DNA of 64,000 bases from Nocardia panacis (lineage in GTDB: Bacteria; Actinomycetota; Actinomycetes; Mycobacteriales; Mycobacteriaceae), in NCBI RefSeq assembly GCF_003598715.1, contig NZ_QZFU01000019.1, positions 186,001-250,000 of the forward strand, read 5' to 3'. Below are positions 48,629 to 58,952 of the stretch, one piece after another (the stretch's first letter is position 1; each line of letters begins with the position of its first letter). A program made the position numbers and the translations under genes. The notes under the pieces were generated by a model. The model saw nothing but the letters and a program-made list of their open reading frames with translations, ran no database searches and had not been told where the DNA came from.

Positions 48629-48970
48629 TCAGCGCTTTTCCTTGATCTTGGCGGCCTTGCCGCGCAGATCGCGCAGGTAGTACAGCTTGGCCCGGCGGAC
48701 ATCGCCGCGGGTCAGCACTTCGATGTGGTCGATGTTGGGGGTGTGCACCGGGAAGGTGCGCTCCACGCCGACGCCGAAGGACACCTTGCGGACGGTGAAG
48801 GTTTCGCGGATGCCGCCGCCCTGACGCCGGATGACGACGCCCTTGAAGACCTGGATACGTTCCTTGGAGCCTTCGATGACCTTCACGTGCACGTTGAGGG
48901 TGTCACCCGCTCGGAAGTCGGGAACGTCGCTGCGCAGCGACTTCTCATCGACGAAGTCAAGGGTGTTCAT
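48629..48970 (-). CDS. rplS: 50S ribosomal protein L19
   Basis: 113 residues from the ATG at 48970 ([20 protein letters not shown]); an in-frame ATG two codons earlier is possible. Family blocks: [20 protein letters not shown], then [35 protein letters not shown] and [20 protein letters not shown]. It lies at the 30S-50S interface. It precedes lepB, rnhB and the rest of the row. Confidence 0.97.
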   Translation of the reverse strand: MNTLDFVDEKSLRSDVPDFRAGDTLNVHVKVIEGSKERIQVFKGVVIRRQGGGIRETFTVRKVSFGVGVERTFPVHTPNIDHIEVLTRGDVRRAKLYYLRDLRGKAAKIKEKR

Positions 48971-49129
48971 GTCCATCCTTATGGGTTCGCGCGAACAGAG
49001 GACCCTGGCGGCACGCGAGCGTGCTCGGCCGGTTCGTGCTCCGAATATGGGATTTGCCGGGTCGACATCTACCCAGGGCAACCCGATTATTGTGCCAGAT
49101 CGCCGCGGCACCGGTGAAATCGGGGCTGC

Positions 49130-49705
49130 TCACTGCGGCTCAGGAGCGGCGAACAGGCGGATCAGCATATGCCGCGCGTCCGGCGGCGCGTCGGTTCGGT
49201 GCACACTGTAGCGAACGACCAGCGCATGATATTCGGCGACGAATTCCAGCCACTGCTCGTGGGTGAGATAGGTATTGCTGCGCCGCAGCTGTGCCCATCC
49301 GGTCGGGCCGGACCACTCCTTGACGGCTCGTGCGTAAAGATCGAAATCCTGCGCTTTCTTCAAGTCCGCCAGATGAGCCGCCGCGCTGAGCTCGGCCGGA
49401 TCCATGGTGGCCGGGTCGGGTGTGGTGTGGCTGAACGAAAGCCCGCGCCACCAGCGTTCGCGGCCCGTCGACTTCTCCGCGATTTCCTCGATGAGGCCGA
49501 GTTCGGCCAGTTTGCGCAGGTGATAGCTGGTGGTACCGGTGCTTTCGCGCAGCGCCTCGGCCAGTGTCACCGAATTCGCCGCACCGTGCTGACCGAGGTA
49601 GTCGAGTATCCGGCTGCGCAGCGGGTGGGCCAGTGTGCGATACAGCGCGGTGCGTTCGGCGCCGGTCATCTGCTCGGCCCGGTGCGTCTCGTCGTACCTG
49701 TCCAT
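49130..49705 (-). CDS. ArsR-type winged-helix regulator
   Basis: 191 residues from the ATG at 49705. The HTH region is ALYRTLAHPLRSRILDYLGQ, then TLAEALRESTGTTSYHLRKLAEL, of the ArsR/HTH_20 type without metal-binding Cys. The C-terminal 100 residues are helical and probably dimerise or sense a ligand. Divergent from a small membrane protein gene with a 16-bp palindrome between. Confidence 0.85.
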   Translation of the reverse strand: MDRYDETHRAEQMTGAERTALYRTLAHPLRSRILDYLGQHGAANSVTLAEALRESTGTTSYHLRKLAELGLIEEIAEKSTGRERWWRGLSFSHTTPDPATMDPAELSAAAHLADLKKAQDFDLYARAVKEWSGPTGWAQLRRSNTYLTHEQWLEFVAEYHALVVRYSVHRTDAPPDARHMLIRLFAAPEPQ

Positions 49706-49717
49706 GCGTCCACGATA

Positions 49718-49733
49718 GCAAAGAATTCTTTGC
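49718..49733. promoter_or_regulatory. 16-bp palindrome between the ArsR-type and membrane-protein genes
   Basis: GCAAAGAATTCTTTGC is a perfect palindrome 13 bases upstream of the ArsR-type start. TTTGCAAA occurs at 49729-49736 and again at about 49743-49750, making a run of related half-sites. Likely operator for the divergon. Confidence 0.7.
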
Positions 49734-49779
49734 AAAATATTATTTGCAAAGATTTGTTTGCGATTCTACGGTGGGAACC

Positions 49780-50301
49780 ATGAGCACGACCGCCCTCCGT
49801 CAGCACCCGCTTCGATCGACCAACCGATCCGCCCACAGGCGATCGACAAGTCGGCCCGCGCCCAACCGCCGGGCGCACGGAATGATCGCCGCTTCGGCGA
49901 TCGCCCTACTTCCCTGGTCCGGCGTCCTCGCCGCCACCCTCCCCGCGACCACCGAGGTCAGGAATTGGTCGATGGCGTGGGTCGGGCTCGATCTACTGAT
50001 CGCCGCGGGCTGTGGACTGACATGGACCCTGCTGCGCCGCGCCGACCCCCGAGCGCGGGTCAGCGCCGCCGCCGTCGCGGGCATCACGGCGGTGGATATG
50101 TGGTTCGACCTGGTCACCGCCAATCCCGGCGCGGCACAGGCGATTGCCGTGCTCTGCGCGCTGGGCGAATCGGCGCTGATCGCCGCTTGCTTGCGCATCG
50201 CACTCGCCGACGACGCGGGCACGCGGACCGAACAGCCCTGGAATTCGCCCCGACACAGCGCTCAGTCGGACTCCGTGTCCTGCGCACCGAACAGCCCGTG
50301 A
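49780..50301 (+). CDS. Small membrane protein, unknown
   Basis: 173 residues with four predicted membrane helices (MIAASAIALLPWSGVLAATL, WVGLDLLIAAGCGLTWTLLR and two more) after a basic N-terminus. The C-terminus is hydrophilic. No family is recognised. It overlaps the convergent gene at 50262 by 40 bases. Probably regulated by the divergent ArsR-type protein. Confidence 0.7.
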   Translation: MSTTALRQHPLRSTNRSAHRRSTSRPAPNRRAHGMIAASAIALLPWSGVLAATLPATTEVRNWSMAWVGLDLLIAAGCGLTWTLLRRADPRARVSAAAVAGITAVDMWFDLVTANPGAAQAIAVLCALGESALIAACLRIALADDAGTRTEQPWNSPRHSAQSDSVSCAPNSP

Positions 50302-51131
50302 TGGCGATGCGGCGCGGGCGGGGCCGGGACTACGCGGCGCGTCAATTCGGCCTCGGCCGCGGTGCGCACGTGGGCGACATCGGGTTTGCCCGCCACCAAA
50401 TCCTGGACGAAGATCTTCGCCCCGATCACGGGTTTGCGGTAGCGGCGCTCTCGGACGATGGAGCGGTACATGAGTCTGCGGCGGTCGGCGTAGCGCCAGC
50501 GGGCCCATGGCGCGCCCGGTCGGCTCAAGCGGAGCGCGCCCACCACCAGCAAAGGCAGGAAGAACATGCCGAACAGTCCGGTCCAGATCTTGCCCTTGGC
50601 GATGACGATGGCGGCCAATGCCAGATTCACCACCGCGAACCCGATAACAACAACCTGCGCCTCGACACCGGCCGTGCGGCGGTAGTCGTTGATATCCAGC
50701 AACCACAGCGGATGGAACCCGAGCAGCAGCAGACCCGTCACCGCCAGGGCGACGAAGACCGCGTCGACGGAGGTGCGGCCCTGCTCCTCCCAATACACAT
50801 CGCGCAAATAGAAGATGAGCGCGAACTCGTCCAACACCAGTGCGGCGCCCACGCCGAAGGTCGCGGCCAACAGGCTCGCCACCAGCAGGCTCAGATTCTG
50901 ATACAGCGTGACCATCCCGATGCCGGACAGCAGCACCAGCACCACTCCGAAAACCATGTGGTGGATGTGGACGCCGCCGGAGCGCAGATTGCCCGGCCAC
51001 CAGCGCACCTTCTTGCGGATCAGTCGAACACTGAGCCGGATGAACAGGAAGCCCACGATGAACCCGAGCAGGAAGCACAGCAGTGGACCTCTGCCGTGCG
51101 CGACCACATCCTGCTCGAGCCACCGTCGCAT
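50262..51131 (-). CDS. Conserved integral membrane protein
   Basis: 289 residues with seven or eight membrane helices (LLCFLLGFIVGFLFIRLSVR first), the motif GGVHIHHMVFGVVLVLLSG containing HIHH, and FALIFYLRDVYWEEQGRTSV with acidic residues. The C-terminal 80 residues are basic and cytoplasmic. It is widespread in actinobacteria; the His cluster suggests metal or haem binding, but no function is known. It lies upstream of the tex gene's end on the same strand. Confidence 0.8.
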   Translation of the reverse strand: MRRWLEQDVVAHGRGPLLCFLLGFIVGFLFIRLSVRLIRKKVRWWPGNLRSGGVHIHHMVFGVVLVLLSGIGMVTLYQNLSLLVASLLAATFGVGAALVLDEFALIFYLRDVYWEEQGRTSVDAVFVALAVTGLLLLGFHPLWLLDINDYRRTAGVEAQVVVIGFAVVNLALAAIVIAKGKIWTGLFGMFFLPLLVVGALRLSRPGAPWARWRYADRRRLMYRSIVRERRYRKPVIGAKIFVQDLVAGKPDVAHVRTAAEAELTRRVVPAPPAPHRHHGLFGAQDTESD

Positions 51132-51154
51132 GGGCCTCCGTTCACCGCACCGGT

Positions 51155-53581
51155 CTACTGTCCGAAACCGGCCCGGCGCAACGCGTCCGCCATGGCACCG
51201 CTGGGCGCGGGCGCACTGCGGCGCTGGTTGTTGTTGCGGCCCTGCTGGTTTCGCTGACCCTGTTTACCCTGACCATTCTGCCGGGGCTGCTGCCCCTGGC
51301 GGTCGCCGCCGCCGCGCCGCTCACCGGCGCCGCGACCGCGCTGCGGCTCACCCTTGGCCCCGGCGCCGGGTTCGTCGTCGAGGCGCAGCGACAGTCCGAT
51401 CCGCTGCCGCGCCACATCGACCTCGACCACCTTGACCTTCACCACATCGCCGGATTTGACGACCTCGCGCGGATCCTTGACGAAGTTGTGCGACATGGCC
51501 GACACGTGCACCAAACCGTCCTGGTGCACGCCCACATCCACGAACGCCCCGAACGCGGCCACATTGGTCACCACACCCTCGAGCACCATGCCGGGCTCGA
51601 GATCGGCCACTTTCTCGATACCCGCCGCGAATTCGGCCGTCTTGAACTCCGGGCGCGGGTCGCGGCCCGGCTTCTCGAGTTCGGCGATGATATCGGTCAC
51701 CGTCGGCACACCGAACTTCTCATCGGTGAATTCGGCGGGCCGCAGCGCGCGCAGCACGGTGGTATTGCCGATGACCTCGGCGACGCCACGTCCGGTGGAC
51801 TCCATGATCCGACGCACCACCGGATATGCCTCGGGGTGCACCGCGGAGGTGTCCAGCGGATCGTCGCCACCGCGGATGCGCAGGAAGCCCGCGCACTGCT
51901 CGAATGCCTTGGGACCCAACCTCGACACCTCGCGCAATGCCGCCCGACTGCGGAACGGACCGTGCTGATCCCGGTGCGCCACAATACTTTCCGCGAGCGA
52001 ACCGGCAATACCGGACACCCGCGACAGCAGCGGCACCGAGGCCGTGTTCACATCGACGCCGACCGCGTTCACCGCGTCTTCCACCACCGCGCCCAGCGAG
52101 CGGGCCAGCAGCGTCTCGGACACGTCGTGCTGATACTGGCCGACGCCAATGGATTTCGGCTCGATCTTGACCAATTCGGCCAGCGGGTCCTGCAGCCTGC
52201 GCGCGATGGAGACCGCGCCGCGCAGCGACACATCCATATCCGGCAGTTCCTGCGAGGCGTAGGCGGAGGCCGAGTACACCGACGCACCCGCCTCGGAGAC
52301 CACGATCTTGGTGGGCTTGTGCTCCGGAATGCGCGAAATCAGTTCCACGGCAAGGGCATCTGTCTCGCGAGAGGCGGTGCCGTTACCGATGGCGATGAGC
52401 TCGACATTGAAGCGCGCCACCAGCGCGGCGAGCACGGCCAGCGACTTCTCGGTCTGGCCCTGGGGTTTGTGCGGGTAGATGACCTCGGTGGCCACCGCCT
52501 TGCCGGTGGCGTCCACCACGGCGACCTTCACACCCGTGCGGTAGCCCGGATCCAGGCCCATCGTGGTCCTGGTGCCCGCGGGCGCGGCCAGCAGCAGATC
52601 GCGCAGATTCGCCGCGAACACATCGACGGCGTCCTTCTCGGCCTGCTGCCGCAGCCGCATCCGGGTATCGATTCCCAGGCTGACCTGCAATTTTGTCCGC
52701 CAAGCCCAGCGGACGGTATCGAGCAGCCAGCGGTCGGCCGGGCGGCCGCGCTCGGCGATATCGAAGCGGATCGCGATGCGACCCTCGTAGATCGAGCGCT
52801 CCCCGTCCTGCGGCTCCTCGGTATCCGGTTCGAGGTGCAGCGTGAGCACCTCCTCCTTCTCCCCGCGCAGCAGCGCCAGGATCCGGTGCGAGGGCAGCTT
52901 GTCGAAGGGCTCGTCGAATTCGAAGTAGTCGGCGAACTTCGCACCCGCCTCCTGCTTGCCCTCGCGCACCGCGGACCTGAGCTGCCCGCGACTCCACATG
53001 AGCTCACGCAACTCGCCCACCAGGTCGGCGTCCTCGGCGAAACGCTCGACCAGAATGGCGCGCGCGCCGTCGAGCTGTTCGGCGCTGTACTGGGCCGGAT
53101 CGGTGCTGGGATCGCCGATCAGGGCATCGGCCACCGGCTCGTGCCCGGCCTCGCGTGCGATCTGGGCCTTGGTGCGCCGCTTGGGTTTATAGGGGAGGTA
53201 GATGTCCTCGAGGCGGGCCTTGGTCTCGGCGAGCAGCAACTGGGTGTGCAGCGCGGAATCCAATTTGCCCTGGCCCCGGATGGATTCGACGATCGAGGCC
53301 CGACGTTCGTCGAGTTCGCGCAGATAGTGCAGGCGTTCGTCGAGCACGCGCAGTTGCGCGTCGTCCAGCCCGCCGGTCACCTCCTTGCGGTAGCGGGCGA
53401 TGAACGGCACCGTCGAACCCGCGTCCAGCAGTTCGACGGCGGCGCTCACCTGAGACTCCCGTACGGATAGCTCATCGGCGATGCGACGGGTGACCCCGGC
53501 GACGGCAACGGTGGGGTTGGCCGCCGGGCTGATCGGTTCGGAATCTGCGGTGTCGGGCGCTGTCGTCACGTCCGCAAACAC
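51155..53581 (-). CDS. tex: Tex-family RNA-binding transcription accessory protein
   Basis: 808 residues. Tex core: N-terminal helical domain (ELSVRESQVSAAVELLDAGS, then TVPFIARYRKEVTGGLDD), YqgF-like nuclease fold (MGLDPGYRTGVKVAVVD), helix-hairpin-helix (VNTASVPLLSRVSGI), and a C-terminal S1 domain (LEGVVTNVAAFGAFVDVGVH). A Gly/Gln/Arg/Asn-rich tail of about 60 residues follows. It is thought to bind RNA and RNA polymerase. The longest gene of its block, alone in transcription. Confidence 0.95.
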   Translation of the reverse strand: MFADVTTAPDTADSEPISPAANPTVAVAGVTRRIADELSVRESQVSAAVELLDAGSTVPFIARYRKEVTGGLDDAQLRVLDERLHYLRELDERRASIVESIRGQGKLDSALHTQLLLAETKARLEDIYLPYKPKRRTKAQIAREAGHEPVADALIGDPSTDPAQYSAEQLDGARAILVERFAEDADLVGELRELMWSRGQLRSAVREGKQEAGAKFADYFEFDEPFDKLPSHRILALLRGEKEEVLTLHLEPDTEEPQDGERSIYEGRIAIRFDIAERGRPADRWLLDTVRWAWRTKLQVSLGIDTRMRLRQQAEKDAVDVFAANLRDLLLAAPAGTRTTMGLDPGYRTGVKVAVVDATGKAVATEVIYPHKPQGQTEKSLAVLAALVARFNVELIAIGNGTASRETDALAVELISRIPEHKPTKIVVSEAGASVYSASAYASQELPDMDVSLRGAVSIARRLQDPLAELVKIEPKSIGVGQYQHDVSETLLARSLGAVVEDAVNAVGVDVNTASVPLLSRVSGIAGSLAESIVAHRDQHGPFRSRAALREVSRLGPKAFEQCAGFLRIRGGDDPLDTSAVHPEAYPVVRRIMESTGRGVAEVIGNTTVLRALRPAEFTDEKFGVPTVTDIIAELEKPGRDPRPEFKTAEFAAGIEKVADLEPGMVLEGVVTNVAAFGAFVDVGVHQDGLVHVSAMSHNFVKDPREVVKSGDVVKVKVVEVDVARQRIGLSLRLDDEPGAGAKGEPQRGRGAGERRGGGDRQGQQPRQNGQGKQGQRNQQGRNNNQRRSAPAPSGAMADALRRAGFGQ

Positions 53582-53605
53582 TACCGTCGCGCGCCGACAG
53601 CTCGG

Positions 53606-55237
53606 TCAGCCCTCCTCCGACGCGAGCAGCCCCACCGAGATCTCGCGCATCTCGGCCTTGCGGATCTTGCCGGTGACCGTCATCGGGAATTCGTCCACCA
53701 CATGCACGTAGCGCGGAATCTTGAAGCGCGCCAACTTACCCGCGCAGAATTCGCGCACCGAAGACGCGTCGAGCGGGGCCACGCCCTCGCGCATCCTGAC
53801 CCAGGCCATCAATTCCTCGCCGTACTTCGCGTCCGGCACACCGATCACCTGCGCGTCGAGGATATCCGGGTGGGTGTAGAGGAATTCCTCGATCTCGCGC
53901 GGATAGATATTCTCCCCGCCCCGGATGACCATGTCCTTGATCCGGCCGGTGATGGCGAGGTAGCCGTCGGCATCCATGACGCCGATATCGCCGGTGTGCA
54001 TCCAGCGCGCCGCATCGATCACCTCGGCCGTTTTCTCCGCCTGCCCCCAGTAGCCGAGCATCACCGAATAACCGCGCGTGCACAATTCGCCGGGCTCACC
54101 GCGCGGCACCGTCAAACCCGTCGCGGGATCGACGATCTTGACCTCGAGATGCGGACCCACCCGACCGACCGTCGCGGTGCGCCGATCGATGCTGTCGTCG
54201 CGGCGGGTCTGCGTGGACACCGGAGAGGTCTCGGTCATGCCGTAACAGATGCAGACCTCGTGCATACCCATCCGGTCCAGCACCCGCTTCATCACCTCGA
54301 CCGGGCAGGTCGCGCCCGCCATGATGCCGGTGCGCAGGGTCGACAGATCCGGCGCCGCACCGCTGTCGAGCACCGAGAGCATATCGATGAACATGGTCGG
54401 CACGCCGTAGAGCGAGGTGCACTTCTCCTCCGCCACGGCCGCCAGAGCGGCCCGCGCGTCGAATGACGGAGCCGCAATGATGATCGCCGCACCGTGACTC
54501 GTGGCGGCCAGATTGCCCATCACCATGCCGAAGCAGTGATAGAAGGGCACCGGGACGCAGATCCGGTCCTGCTCGGTGTATCCGCACAGCTCACCGACGA
54601 AATAGCCGTTGTTGAGGATATTGTGGTGGCTGAGCGTGGCACCCTTCGGGAATCCGGTCGTGCCCGAGGTGTATTGGATATTGATCGGATCATCCGTGGA
54701 CAGCGTGGCCGCGAGCTCGGCCAGCCGCTCGGATTCGATCACGCTGCGCGCCACCGCATCCCACTGCGAGGTGCCCAGCAGCAGCACCTGCGTCAGGTCC
54801 GGACAGTTCGGGCGGACCTGCTCGATCATGCCCGCGTAGTCGGAGGTCTTGAAGCGCTCGGCCGCGACAAGCAGCCGAATCCCGGACTGGCGCAACGCAT
54901 ACTCCAGCTCACCGGTGCGATAGGCCGGATTGATATTGACCAGGATCGCGCCGATCTTCGCCGTCGCGTACTGCACCAGGAACCACTCGGCACAGTTGGG
55001 CGACCAGATACCGACACGGTCGCCCTTGCCGATACCCTTCGCGAGCAGACCCGAAGCCAGCGCGTCGATATCGGCGACCAGTTCGCGGTAGGTCCAGCGG
55101 CGGCCGGAAGGTCGATCCACCAGGGCTTCCCGATCCGGGAACGCGGCCGCGGTGCGATCCAGGTTGCCGCCGATCGTGTCACCCAGCAGCGGCTTGTCGG
55201 AAACACCCGAACCGTAGCTCGGTAGCGCCACCATCAT
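53606..55237 (-). CDS. Acyl-CoA synthetase (AMP-binding, FadD type)
   Basis: 543 residues, ATG behind GGAGG. Adenylation motifs: P-loop [16 protein letters not shown], then [35 protein letters not shown] and [14 protein letters not shown], and the final catalytic Lys in [11 protein letters not shown]. It activates fatty acids to acyl-CoA via acyl-AMP. It overlaps the second ligase gene by four bases, so the two are co-translated. Its substrate length is not visible. Confidence 0.93.
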   Translation of the reverse strand: MMVALPSYGSGVSDKPLLGDTIGGNLDRTAAAFPDREALVDRPSGRRWTYRELVADIDALASGLLAKGIGKGDRVGIWSPNCAEWFLVQYATAKIGAILVNINPAYRTGELEYALRQSGIRLLVAAERFKTSDYAGMIEQVRPNCPDLTQVLLLGTSQWDAVARSVIESERLAELAATLSTDDPINIQYTSGTTGFPKGATLSHHNILNNGYFVGELCGYTEQDRICVPVPFYHCFGMVMGNLAATSHGAAIIIAAPSFDARAALAAVAEEKCTSLYGVPTMFIDMLSVLDSGAAPDLSTLRTGIMAGATCPVEVMKRVLDRMGMHEVCICYGMTETSPVSTQTRRDDSIDRRTATVGRVGPHLEVKIVDPATGLTVPRGEPGELCTRGYSVMLGYWGQAEKTAEVIDAARWMHTGDIGVMDADGYLAITGRIKDMVIRGGENIYPREIEEFLYTHPDILDAQVIGVPDAKYGEELMAWVRMREGVAPLDASSVREFCAGKLARFKIPRYVHVVDEFPMTVTGKIRKAEMREISVGLLASEEG

Positions 55238-56850
55238 CGAACCTCCTTTTGCCGCAGCAGAAACCGCTGCACCTTGCCACTCGGTGTCTTGGGAAGTTCG
55301 GTCACGAAATGCACCCGCCGGGGATAGGCGTGTGCCGCGAACTTCCGCTTGACCAATTCCTGGAGCTCCGCCTCCAACTGCGAGCCCGCGTCGGCGGCGG
55401 CGCGCAGCACCACGAAGGCCTCCAGCACTTCACCGCGCAACTCGTCCGGCAGACCGACCACCGCCGCCTCGGCCACCCGGTCGTCGAGCACCAGCACGCT
55501 CTCCACCTCGAACGGGCCGATGCGGTAGCCGGCCATGATGATCACATCGTCATCGCGGGCCGAGAAACGGAACAATCCCGTCTCGTCGACGGATCCGGCG
55601 TCGCCGGTCAGGTACCAGCGACCGTCGGCGGTATAGCGCTGTGCGGTGCGCTCGGGAGCGTCGAGATAGCCGAGGAACCACAGCAGCGGGCTGCTCTCGG
55701 TATCGATGGCCACCCGCCCCAGCTCACCAGGGGCGGCCGGTTCGTCGGCATCCTCACGCAATACGCCGACCGACCAGCCCGGCAGCATGCGGCCCATCGA
55801 ACCGAGGGGGGCGTCGGTATCCAAATCCTGGTGCCAGGCATTGCAAATGAACATGCCGTGCTCGGTCTGCCCGTAGTGGTCGCGCACCGCGACACCCAGA
55901 TGCTCCGAGGACCAGGCCACCACCTCGGGCGTCAGCGGCTCACCCGCCGAGGAGGCTCGACGCAGCCGCAGCTTCGTCTCGGCCGTAGCCGAATCGGCCC
56001 GCAGCGCGCGATAGACCGTCGGCGCGGCGGCGAAATTGGTGACACCGAAACGCCGCAATACCTGCAGGGTGAGGGCGGGCGAGAATCCTGCGTGCAACAG
56101 CAGGCTGCGGCGACCCGAAGCCAATGGACCCAGCAGCGCGTAGTAGAGACCGTAGGCCCAGCCGGGATCGGCGGCATTCCAGAACACATCGTCCGGGCGC
56201 ACATCCAGCGCCAACTCCTGGTACGCGTGGAACGAAGCCAGCGCGCGCACCGGAACGGGCACACCCTTCGGGGTGCCGGTGGTGCCGCTGGTGAACAACT
56301 GGACCAGGATGCCGTCACCACCGACCACCGCGCGTTCCGTCAGCGGCCGATGGGTCTCGACCAGCGTCCGGAAGTTCAGCGCGTCCGCCGGGCTATCGCC
56401 CGCGACGATCAATCGCCACTCGCCGCCGGGCATATCCGGACCCGGCTCCAGCTTGGCCGCCTGATTCGCGTCGGCGATCACGACCGAGGCGTGGCTCGCC
56501 TGCAGCCGGAAGGCGATGGCGGGCGGGGCGAAGGCAGTGAACAGCGGGACATGCACCGCGCCGCGGCGCCAGATACCGAGCAGCGCCACCACCAGATCGG
56601 CCGACTTGGTCATCAGGGTTGCCACCCGATCGCCGGGACCCACCCCGAGATCGGCCAGCGCCGCCGCGAAACGCGCTGAGCGCTCATGCAATTCGCCGTA
56701 GGTGAGCTCCTCGGCCGACAGATCGGCATCCACGACCGTGAACGCGACCGCACCGGCGGGATGCCGATCGCACAACAAATCGGCGGCACAAGCCCCTGGG
56801 CCGTCGTATTCGTCTATGAGTTCGCTGACGCGCGCATTCAGATCCGTCAT
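55234..56850 (-). CDS. AMP-binding ligase (acetyl-CoA synthetase-like)
   Basis: 538 residues, ATG with GAGGAGAGG upstream. Motifs: [16 protein letters not shown], then [35 protein letters not shown] and the terminal [11 protein letters not shown]. It is closer to acetyl/medium-chain or aryl CoA ligases than to long-chain FadD. It leads the two-gene operon and is divergent from a GAF-LuxR regulator across a palindromic site, so the operon is probably switched by that protein. Confidence 0.92.
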   Translation of the reverse strand: MTDLNARVSELIDEYDGPGACAADLLCDRHPAGAVAFTVVDADLSAEELTYGELHERSARFAAALADLGVGPGDRVATLMTKSADLVVALLGIWRRGAVHVPLFTAFAPPAIAFRLQASHASVVIADANQAAKLEPGPDMPGGEWRLIVAGDSPADALNFRTLVETHRPLTERAVVGGDGILVQLFTSGTTGTPKGVPVPVRALASFHAYQELALDVRPDDVFWNAADPGWAYGLYYALLGPLASGRRSLLLHAGFSPALTLQVLRRFGVTNFAAAPTVYRALRADSATAETKLRLRRASSAGEPLTPEVVAWSSEHLGVAVRDHYGQTEHGMFICNAWHQDLDTDAPLGSMGRMLPGWSVGVLREDADEPAAPGELGRVAIDTESSPLLWFLGYLDAPERTAQRYTADGRWYLTGDAGSVDETGLFRFSARDDDVIIMAGYRIGPFEVESVLVLDDRVAEAAVVGLPDELRGEVLEAFVVLRAAADAGSQLEAELQELVKRKFAAHAYPRRVHFVTELPKTPSGKVQRFLLRQKEVR

Positions 56851-56923
56851 GGCACCTCTCCTCGTGAGGCGGCGCAGGCCACCCCGGTCGTCCCAGTAGA
56901 ATGTGCGTCACATCACGTTCGCC

Positions 56924-56945
56924 ACTACCCCCGAAAAGGGGTGAG
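56924..56945. promoter_or_regulatory. Inverted repeat between the ligase operon and the LuxR gene
   Basis: CTACCCCC, four bases of A after G, then GGGGTGAG: the core CCCC...GGGG sits in the 101-bp gap between divergent genes, 7 bases before the LuxR-type start at 56952. Probable regulator binding site. Confidence 0.6.
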
Positions 56946-56951
56946 TCCCCG

Positions 56952-57803
56952 ATGACCGCCACCACACTGCTGCGCCCCCGCGACAGCGATGCCCTCCGCG
57001 CCGAGATCCGCTGGGTCGCCGAGAAGGCGGGGGTGCCCGTGGTCTTCGGCGGCGAGGTCTTCCAGGACACGTTGCTGATCTCCGAACTGCACGGCACCAC
57101 GACCAACGGGCTGCGCGGGTTGCCCGTGGTGCGCGCGTACGGGCTCGGCGGGCGGGTCATCGATACGAAACGGCCCGCCGTGGTCTCGGACTATCGCAGC
57201 GCCTCCACCATTACCCACGATTACGACGGGCCGGTCGCGGGCGAGGGAATTCGCTCCGTGGCGGCAATACCGGTGGTTGTCGGCGAATGTTCGCGCGCGG
57301 TCCTATATGCCGCCACTCGCGGCGGGTTCACGCTGGGCGACCGCATCACCGATCTCATCCTGCAGGCAGGCCGACGACTGGCCGCCGAAATCCATATTCG
57401 CGACGAAGTCGATCGACGGGTGCGACTACTCGAACTCACCGCACCCTCCCCCGATACCGCACCCGCCGTCGCCGAGGAATTGCGGGCCATTCACGCCGAC
57501 CTGCGCGGTATGGCGTGCTCCACCGCCGACGACGAATTACGCATCCGACTGCACGATATCTGCGCCCGTCTCGGACGCACACTGGTCGGTGAGCCGTCAC
57601 CCGACGCACCCGCCCTGTCCCGCCGCGAATTGGACGTACTCGCACAGATCGCGCTCGGATGCACGAATCACGAGGCCGCCCAGCGGCTTTCGATCGGACC
57701 CGAGACCGTCAAGAGCTACCTGCGCAACAGCATGGTCAAACTCGGTGCGCGCACCCGGCACGAGGCCGTGGCGCTGGCCCGGCGATACGGGCTGCTGCCC
57801 TGA
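56952..57803 (+). CDS. LuxR-type regulator with GAF domain
   Basis: 283 residues from the ATG at 56952. The N-terminal half is a GAF sensor (about 20-150: VVFGGEVFQDTLLISELHGT, then GPVAGEGIRSVAAIPVVVGE); the C-terminal 65 residues are a LuxR helix-turn-helix (LSRRELDVLAQIALGCTNHE, then GPETVKSYLRNSMVKLGART). It is divergent from two acyl-CoA ligase genes and likely controls them in response to a small effector. A terminator hairpin lies 30 bases after its stop. Confidence 0.9.
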   Translation: MTATTLLRPRDSDALRAEIRWVAEKAGVPVVFGGEVFQDTLLISELHGTTTNGLRGLPVVRAYGLGGRVIDTKRPAVVSDYRSASTITHDYDGPVAGEGIRSVAAIPVVVGECSRAVLYAATRGGFTLGDRITDLILQAGRRLAAEIHIRDEVDRRVRLLELTAPSPDTAPAVAEELRAIHADLRGMACSTADDELRIRLHDICARLGRTLVGEPSPDAPALSRRELDVLAQIALGCTNHEAAQRLSIGPETVKSYLRNSMVKLGARTRHEAVALARRYGLLP

Positions 57804-57819
57804 TCATTCTGTACCTCGG

Positions 57820-57850
57820 TGCAGTTGAACTGCACTGCGGTGCAGTGTTT
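57820..57850 (+). terminator. Terminator of the LuxR-type gene
   Basis: Palindrome TGCAGTTGAACTGCA (57820-57834) overlaps a second stem CACTGC-GGT-GCAGTG (57833-57847) that is followed by TTT and an AT-rich stretch. The second stem plus T-run fits an intrinsic terminator 29 bases past the stop. Confidence 0.7.
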
Positions 57851-58256
57851 CATTTCACAACAACCGATTTTCGGCGATATCTTCGGACAGCACGGACACC
57901 CTCACAAGGCTCTCATCACCGCGACCCATTTTCGAATCGAAAAACGACTCGCTTTGCGACGCTTGGAGATTCACGTTTGAAACATAAACAAACCACTTTC
58001 CGGCGTGTCGCGAGACCCGCCCCAAAGCGCTGAAATTCAATTGGTTTCGCGGCCGATTTTTGTGGCACAGTGGCCGGCATGCCCGGAAACAACCACGAAG
58101 CTCCACTGGAGCTGCTCCGCCAAGAACCTGCGCTCGCGGCAAAGCTCTTGGCGAGGACCAGTATTCGACTGCCACCGGGGTAGAGCCATCGGCACCATGC
58201 TCGCCGAGAAATGAGCACGAATCGCCGCCGGTCACCGCTTCGACGGGCGGCTTCGT
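57851..58256. other. Gene-free stretch before trmD
   Basis: About 400 bases with lower GC than the surroundings and no intact gene. The only coding-like piece is the 34-codon remnant at 58079-58183. Confidence 0.5.
58079..58183 (+). pseudogene. Remnant start of a RpnC/YhgA-like actinobacterial protein
   Basis: MPGNNHEAPLELLRQEPALA then AKLLART and a stop after 34 codons. This matches the opening of an actinobacterial family that begins MPGxxHExPLELLRxxPxLA and is normally about 280 residues. The rest is gone. The assignment is from memory of the opening motif and is tentative. Confidence 0.4.
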
Positions 58257-58952
58257 CTACTCCGAATCCTGTTCCGGCGGAAGAAGATCCGGACGACGCG
58301 CGCGAGTACGCGCAAGGGATTGTTCGTGCCGCCAAGCAGCTACCTTGGCATGATCGCCCGAAAGAAGGATCGGGGGTACATCCAACCCGCGCCACGTGAC
58401 GGGTCGGGTGTAGCTGGGACCTTCGAGTAGTCCGTCGGAGAACGAATCCTCTTGGTGGGATTGCTGATTGCCGAGCACACCGGGGAGCAGTCGAACCACG
58501 GCCTCGGTCATGACGAGTACGGCGGCCTCGCCGCCGATGAGTACGTAGTCGCCGATGCTGACCTCTTCGACGCGGACGCGGCGGGCGGCGTCATCGAAGA
58601 CGCGCTGGTCGATGCCCTCGTAGCGACCGCAGGCGAAGACCAGGTGGGATTCGCGTGACCAGCGTTGGGCGGTGGCCTGGGTGAAGGGCACACCGGCGGG
58701 GGTGGGGACGATGAGCAGCGCCGCATCGGGGCATACCTCGTCGAGGGCGTCGCCCCAGATGGTCGGCTTCATGACCATGCCGGGGCCGCCGCCGTACGGG
58801 GAGTCGTCCACGGATTTGTGCACATCGTGGGTCCAGCGGCGCAGGTCGTGCACCTCGACGCCGATGAGGCCCTTGTCGATAGCCTTGCCCAGCAATGCTG
58901 TGCGCAGCGGCTCCAGGTATTCCGGGAAGATGGTGACTACGTCGAGTCTCAT
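58257..58952 (-). CDS. trmD: tRNA (guanine-N1)-methyltransferase TrmD
   Basis: 231 residues. It methylates G37 of tRNAs that read CNN codons. SPOUT knot motifs: [44 protein letters not shown] and [20 protein letters not shown]. The last step shows [20 protein letters not shown]. It overlaps rimM by four bases and is the last of rpsP-khpA-rimM-trmD. Confidence 0.97.
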   Translation of the reverse strand: MRLDVVTIFPEYLEPLRTALLGKAIDKGLIGVEVHDLRRWTHDVHKSVDDSPYGGGPGMVMKPTIWGDALDEVCPDAALLIVPTPAGVPFTQATAQRWSRESHLVFACGRYEGIDQRVFDDAARRVRVEEVSIGDYVLIGGEAAVLVMTEAVVRLLPGVLGNQQSHQEDSFSDGLLEGPSYTRPVTWRGLDVPPILLSGDHAKVAAWRHEQSLARTRARRPDLLPPEQDSE

